From Bacillus sp. OxB-1 (GTDB lineage: Bacteria; Bacillota; Bacilli; Bacillales_A; Planococcaceae), in assembly GCF_000829195.1 (NCBI RefSeq), contig NZ_AP013294.1:372001-436000 (forward strand): a stretch of 64,000 bases of DNA, read 5' to 3'. The stretch's first letter is position 1, and each line of letters begins with the position of its first letter. A program made the translations under genes and the position numbers. Positions 60,008-64,000 of this stretch are shown one piece after another. The notes beneath the pieces were generated by a model. It had not been told where the DNA came from, searched no databases, and was given only the letters and a program-made list of their open reading frames with translations.

Positions 60008-60736
60008 CTACAAACCACTAACGGTCCCATCCATGGACATCTGTGCATCCATATCGACAAGGAATAATACAATCGTCGAGTCTTCATTTGTAGATAGCTC
60101 GGGCAGTGGATTAACTAAATCCGTTACTGCTTCTTGTTTTCCAATGACGAAATCTTGAACCGTGATCTCTCCGTCCATTACATATAAAAATGGCGTAAGT
60201 CCAACATAGGCTGGAATCTTCAGCTCCTCGCCGGCTTTAGGATGCGCATCTAATATAAAGACGTTTTGTCTAACATAAAGGGGAGCGTTGCTTCCTTCGG
60301 GCCCTACCATGACATACCAATCAGGATTGTCTGCCGGCTTGTCATGAAATTGGATATTCGGTAAAAGATCCGTTTCCTCCGGTCGAATGAAGATTTGTAG
60401 CATCTCGACCTCGTCTTCCTTCACTTTTTCCTCATGCCAAAAGCCCGCCCCCGCATTCATCATCATGAGCTTCCCAGCTGCAATCGGCGCTTCAAACCCG
60501 GCAGAATCTTTATGGTGCATAACACCTGTCTTTACGTAACTTAGTATTTCATCATTGATATGTTCGTGCATTTTAATGGTCAACCCTTTTTTCATGACCG
60601 CATGATCGATGATCGCCAATGGGCCAAATGCGGTATCTGTGTTATCTCCCAAAATTCTACCTGGTTGAACACGTGTAATGGTGAATGGTCCCCGGAACGG
60701 TTGTGCATGGTTTTCAGCCGAAAGCTTTTGTAACAA
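60008..60736 (-). CDS. Pirin-family cupin protein
   Basis: A 242-residue bicupin: N-terminal metal site KMHEHINDEILSYVKTG and HHKDSAG, then MMNAGAGFWHEEKV with the conserved His and Glu, and a diverged C-terminal cupin (VMDGEITVQDFVIG). Relatives such as YhhW are quercetin dioxygenase-like or redox-sensing proteins. The start is TTG 60736 behind AAAGGGGGG. It lies 15 bases downstream of the MscS gene on the same strand, so they are probably co-transcribed. Confidence 0.88.
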   Translation of the reverse strand: MLQKLSAENHAQPFRGPFTITRVQPGRILGDNTDTAFGPLAIIDHAVMKKGLTIKMHEHINDEILSYVKTGVMHHKDSAGFEAPIAAGKLMMMNAGAGFWHEEKVKEDEVEMLQIFIRPEETDLLPNIQFHDKPADNPDWYVMVGPEGSNAPLYVRQNVFILDAHPKAGEELKIPAYVGLTPFLYVMDGEITVQDFVIGKQEAVTDLVNPLPELSTNEDSTIVLFLVDMDAQMSMDGTVSGL

Positions 60737-60751
60737 CGAATCCCCCCCTTT

Positions 60752-61990
60752 CTAACTAAGTTTCTCACTCACCCTTTGAAAGTCACTACCTGTTGGATTT
60801 TGGAACACACGGAGTCCAAATTCATGTGCAACTGCAAATAAATGATCAAAAATATCAGCTTGCACCGTTTCATATACGGCCCATGCCGTATCATTCGTAA
60901 AGGCGTAAATTTCAATCGGCAGCCCATTCTCCCCGGGCGCCAATTGACGTACCATTAACGTCATATCCTGGTGGATGCCCGGATGGCGTTGCAAATATTG
61001 CGTAATATAGGCCCGGAAAACTCCGATATTCGTCAGTGCCCGCCCATTGACAATATTATTGCGGTCGATCTGATTCGTTTCATTGTACACGACGATTTCA
61101 CGTTCCCGCTCCGTAATATAATCCGCTAGGAAGTGGATATTTTTATAGTTCTCAATCATTTCCGGCGTGCAAAATGCAATACTGGTTGTATCAATATTCA
61201 ACGCGCGCTTGATGCGCCTGCCCCCGGATGCTTGCATCCCTCGCCAGTTTTTAAATGAATCCGAGATAAGCGCATAACTCGGAAGCATCGTCACCGTCTT
61301 ATCAAAATTCCGTACCATCACTGTGTTCAAGGAAATATCGATGACATCCCCATCTGCGCCATACTTTGGCACTTCAATCCAATCGCCCACGCGCACCATA
61401 TCATTGGCAGATAGCTGAACACCTGCCACCAGCCCTAACAAGGAATCTTTGAAAACAAGCATCAGCACTGCGGAAAGGGCCCCAATCCCACTGAGCAGCA
61501 TGAGTGGACTCTCGCCAACCAGATTCGCAATGACTAATATAATGCCCAAAATGAAGACAATTATTTTGATCACTTGGATATATCCTTTGATCGGCTTCAC
61601 TTTCGAAACTTCATACGTTTGGTAAATATCATTCACGGTGCTCAATAAACTATTGATCACAATAAGTGCCACGATGATGATATAGGCCAGTGCTGCTTTT
61701 TCAATGACATGTTGATAAGCGGGAAAGGTGACAGCAAACATATAAATAATGATAGCCGGTACAATATGAGACAACTTATGGAACACTTTTCGTTCCAGTA
61801 AAATAGAATCCCATTTGAATTTATTCTTGTTCACGATATGAGTGATGAATCGGATGACCACTTTTTTCGTAATAAAATTCGCGAGGATACAAAGTAACGC
61901 GATAAAAACGATCATAATGGCAATTGAAAGATAGCCAACCCACGCCTCATCCACTCCGTAACCCAAGAGCCGGTTACGAATAAAATTCAT
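60752..61990 (-). CDS. MscS-family mechanosensitive channel, YbdG-like
   Basis: A 412-residue membrane protein with five N-terminal helices and the MscS pore helix and beta domain: LLSGIGALSAVLMLVFKDSLLGLVAGVQL and NDMVRVGDWIEVPKYGADGDVIDIS, then a C-terminal domain with LPIEIYAFTNDTAW. The longer amino end and large tail place it nearer YbdG than MscS itself. It releases ions under membrane tension in osmotic downshock. ATG 61990 follows GGAGGG. The frame continues upstream without a better start. Confidence 0.9.
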   Translation of the reverse strand: MNFIRNRLLGYGVDEAWVGYLSIAIMIVFIALLCILANFITKKVVIRFITHIVNKNKFKWDSILLERKVFHKLSHIVPAIIIYMFAVTFPAYQHVIEKAALAYIIIVALIVINSLLSTVNDIYQTYEVSKVKPIKGYIQVIKIIVFILGIILVIANLVGESPLMLLSGIGALSAVLMLVFKDSLLGLVAGVQLSANDMVRVGDWIEVPKYGADGDVIDISLNTVMVRNFDKTVTMLPSYALISDSFKNWRGMQASGGRRIKRALNIDTTSIAFCTPEMIENYKNIHFLADYITEREREIVVYNETNQIDRNNIVNGRALTNIGVFRAYITQYLQRHPGIHQDMTLMVRQLAPGENGLPIEIYAFTNDTAWAVYETVQADIFDHLFAVAHEFGLRVFQNPTGSDFQRVSEKLS

Positions 61991-62099
61991 TTGTTTCCCT
62001 CCAACGTCCGTAGTCTGCTTTCCATTATAACAGAAAGGAGGGATCCTCTCTTTCTTCGGCATTTTGTCGGGGTCTTGTTCATATACCCTAAAGTCATGC

Positions 62100-63155
62100 T
62101 TACTTCTTGGAAACGACTTGCTTAAGGATCTCTTTATTTTTCTCTTTGAACATTTCGTTATGAGTGGAAACGACCCCACGGGAACTGGCTTCAGGCGTTA
62201 CAAATTGTTTTACTCGATTTACCGCATTCGCCGCATCTTGGAATGCACCTGCAATCAGCCGAAGTTTCCCCTCGTGTTCCAGAATGTCTCCAGCCGCAAA
62301 CAAGCCTTCCACGGAAGTCTCGCCCATCGAATTGCCGGCTACCCAAATGTCGGTGGCCATCTCAATATCAACCGTACTGTTGTCGATCAACTCCCTTTCT
62401 CTTTCAAAGCCATGGTTGATAATGACTTCATCTACTTCCACGTAAATACTTTCACCCGTCTCCTCGTCTCGTAAGACCACTTGCTCAATTGTTTCATGAC
62501 TGTCGGATGCTATAAGTTTTTCAATCGTTGTATTCAAAAAGCATTGGACTGTGCTATTCAGCAACCTCGATACTTCGGCTTCATGACCTTTCAATGTATT
62601 TTTTCGATACGTTATATACACTTGCTCCGCAATCGACTCCAATTCGTTTGCCCAATCAATTGCAGAATTCCCACCACCCGAAATAAGCACTTTTCTTCCT
62701 TTAAATTGAGCAAGGGATTTGACCGTATAATGGAGATTCGTAACTTCAAATCGCTCAGCCCCATCAATCTCGAGCTTCGTCGGTTTTAAGATTCCCCCGC
62801 CGATCGCTAAAATGACTGTCCTCGAATAATGCTCTTCCCCTGTTGCAGTATGTACTATGAAGATACCATTTTCATTTTTTGAAATGGACGTCACTTTTGT
62901 ATTGAGCAATATTTCAGGTTGAAATGTGTTTGCTTGCCCCACCATCTGTTCAATTAATTGATGAGCTGGAGTAGGGACAATCCCACCCACATCCCAGATC
63001 ATTTTCTCGGGATAAACATTCAATTTACCGCCAAGGTATGGATGATACTCAATCAGTTTAGTCTTCAGCTCTCTACAGCCGCTATAAAACGCGGAAAACA
63101 ATCCTGCAGGACCGCCTCCAATAATTGTCACATCTAGAATCTCTTTAGAGTTCAT
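62100..63155 (-). CDS. Ferredoxin/flavodoxin-NADP reductase, TrxR-like (YcgT/YumC type)
   Basis: A 351-residue flavoprotein: FAD motif GGGPAGLFSAFYSG, GGKLNVYPEKMIWDVGG, NADPH motif ISGGGNSAIDWANEL and C-terminal GLFAAGDILEHEGKLRLI. No redox CxxC is present, which separates these reductases from thioredoxin reductase. It lies 15 bases after a siderophore-type ABC ATPase gene, an association seen in Bacillus where such enzymes help release iron from imported siderophores. ATG follows GAGGTG. Confidence 0.9.
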   Translation of the reverse strand: MNSKEILDVTIIGGGPAGLFSAFYSGCRELKTKLIEYHPYLGGKLNVYPEKMIWDVGGIVPTPAHQLIEQMVGQANTFQPEILLNTKVTSISKNENGIFIVHTATGEEHYSRTVILAIGGGILKPTKLEIDGAERFEVTNLHYTVKSLAQFKGRKVLISGGGNSAIDWANELESIAEQVYITYRKNTLKGHEAEVSRLLNSTVQCFLNTTIEKLIASDSHETIEQVVLRDEETGESIYVEVDEVIINHGFERERELIDNSTVDIEMATDIWVAGNSMGETSVEGLFAAGDILEHEGKLRLIAGAFQDAANAVNRVKQFVTPEASSRGVVSTHNEMFKEKNKEILKQVVSKK

Positions 63156-63170
63156 CTGAAAAACACCTCA

Positions 63171-63965
63171 TTATTCTATCTTCCTGCCTTTCCCATACGG
63201 TATACATAATGGCGTGCCAAAAATCGGATCCCTTCCGATATCGCAACTCATGCAAAAGACATCCTTCACCATTTGTGGTGTAATGACGTCTTCTGGCTTC
63301 CCTTGCGCATAGATGTTTTTATCACAAATGGCTACAATATGATGAGCATACCTACATGCCAAATTCAAATCGTGCAGCACCATGACAATCGTTCTGTTTT
63401 CAACCTCATTCAGATCAAATAGGAGGTCCAAAATCTCAATCTGGTGAGCCAAATCCAAGTAGGTTGTCGGCTCATCCAATAGAATGATTTCCGTTTTTTG
63501 AGCTAACGTCATCGCAATCCACGCCCGTTGCCTCTGCCCGCCAGACAAGGAGTCTACAGGCCTTTCCGCAAATTCTTTCATGTTCGTTAGTTCGAGAACA
63601 CGATTCACAACAACCTCGTCTTCTTTCGACCACTGCTTCAACCAGCTTTGATGGGGGTATCTCCCCTGCTTCACTAGCTGCAGAACAGTCAGCCCTTCCG
63701 GTGCAAGCGGCGTTTGCGGGAGAATCGCAAGCCTCTTGGCCACCTCTTTGGTGGACAAACTCCGTAATTCCTCTCCATCTAAAATTATCCCACCCGATTG
63801 CGGTTTCAGGAGGCGAGCCAACGATCGCAATAACGTCGATTTCCCGCAGCCGTTCGCCCCGACAAAGACAGTTATTTCCCCTTTAGGTATCGTCAAATGC
63901 AGATCCTCGATAATTTTCATTTCACTATATCCCAAAGTCAGGGAACTTGCTTCCAACGTACTCAC
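63171..63965 (-). CDS. Iron-siderophore ABC transporter ATP-binding protein
   Basis: A 264-residue ATPase of the FecE/FhuC/YusV type: Walker [10 protein letters not shown], signature [13 protein letters not shown], Walker [13 protein letters not shown] and switch [21 protein letters not shown] is typical of siderophore importers. GTG 63965 fits best (GGAG eight bases before), with another in-frame GTG nine bases upstream. Permease and binding-protein genes are not in the window and may lie beyond the right edge. Confidence 0.92.
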   Translation of the reverse strand: MSTLEASSLTLGYSEMKIIEDLHLTIPKGEITVFVGANGCGKSTLLRSLARLLKPQSGGIILDGEELRSLSTKEVAKRLAILPQTPLAPEGLTVLQLVKQGRYPHQSWLKQWSKEDEVVVNRVLELTNMKEFAERPVDSLSGGQRQRAWIAMTLAQKTEIILLDEPTTYLDLAHQIEILDLLFDLNEVENRTIVMVLHDLNLACRYAHHIVAICDKNIYAQGKPEDVITPQMVKDVFCMSCDIGRDPIFGTPLCIPYGKGRKIE

Positions 63966-64000
63966 TCTCACCACTCCTTTCTAACCGATTACATACTTCG

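Overview
The window looks like chromosome from a spore-forming, low-to-moderate GC Bacillales bacterium, most likely of the Sporosarcina/Planococcaceae type. This rests on Bacillus-type genes (SAM-riboswitch metIC, lutABC, PerR-type ahpCF, a B. subtilis-like pncB), spore-associated genes (YjcZ-type peptide, collagen-like surface protein, Cys/His-rich coat-like protein) and the overall base composition. The genus is inference; no rRNA or other marker gene is present.

Layout. 1-6.7 kb: 5' end of pncB, an aldo/keto reductase, an S-box operon metI-metC-cyclase, and serC, with two arrays of a 20-21 bp intergenic word repeat. 6.8-12.3 kb: a probable spore-surface/metal island with a Cys/His-rich protein, a frameshifted relative, an MnxG-like multicopper oxidase, two small membrane proteins (one with an amber stop) and a BclA-like collagen protein. 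12.3-15.2 kb: lutABC lactate oxidation. 15.3-15.8 kb: two more intergenic repeat arrays. 16-23.4 kb: M23 peptidase, ABC-F ATPase, YcdB/SLH exported protein and a MarR-MFS pair whose MFS gene is frameshifted. Palindromic repeats sit at three successive gene ends here, and a MITE-like hairpin element lies upstream of marR. 23.5-27.3 kb: a long, atypical ATP-sulfurylase-like gene and an intact IS4-family insertion that split an FNR-box promoter from a 40-codon gene.

27.3-36.8 kb is an AT-rich catabolic island: ketopantoate-reductase-family dehydrogenase, TRAP transporter (dctM, dctQ, dctP), LDH/MDH-family dehydrogenase, aldehyde dehydrogenase, ThDP-dependent decarboxylase-like enzyme and a divergent LysR regulator. 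Together these read as import of a 2-hydroxy acid, oxidation of both enantiomers to a 2-keto acid, decarboxylation to an aldehyde, and oxidation to a carboxylate (a mandelate-like logic). 36.9-44.8 kb: transporters, a lipoprotein, a nested TTGCTTGCAC repeat array, YciI, a second related aldehyde dehydrogenase and DUF2971. 45-48.4 kb is a decay zone: YjcZ peptide, truncated hydantoinase B joined to a broken TnpB, truncated AAA ATPase, a DUF6366 gene, and a secreted protein that appears to start at ATA.

48.5-51 kb: ahpC/ahpF with PerR-like boxes. 51.3-54.3 kb: eutB-eutC-pduL without shell genes. 54.5-60 kb: reductase and Lrp regulator, then a divergent operon of ureohydrolase, NCS1 permease, hydantoin-type racemase and creatininase, probably for creatinine/hydantoin-like guanidino compounds. 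60-64 kb: pirin, MscS channel, ferredoxin-NADP reductase-like flavoprotein and a siderophore ABC ATPase.

The strongest leads are the 2-hydroxy-acid island, the creatininase/ureohydrolase operon, the family of about 21-bp-period intergenic word arrays, the stop-codon-associated palindromes, and the MnxG-like oxidase island.
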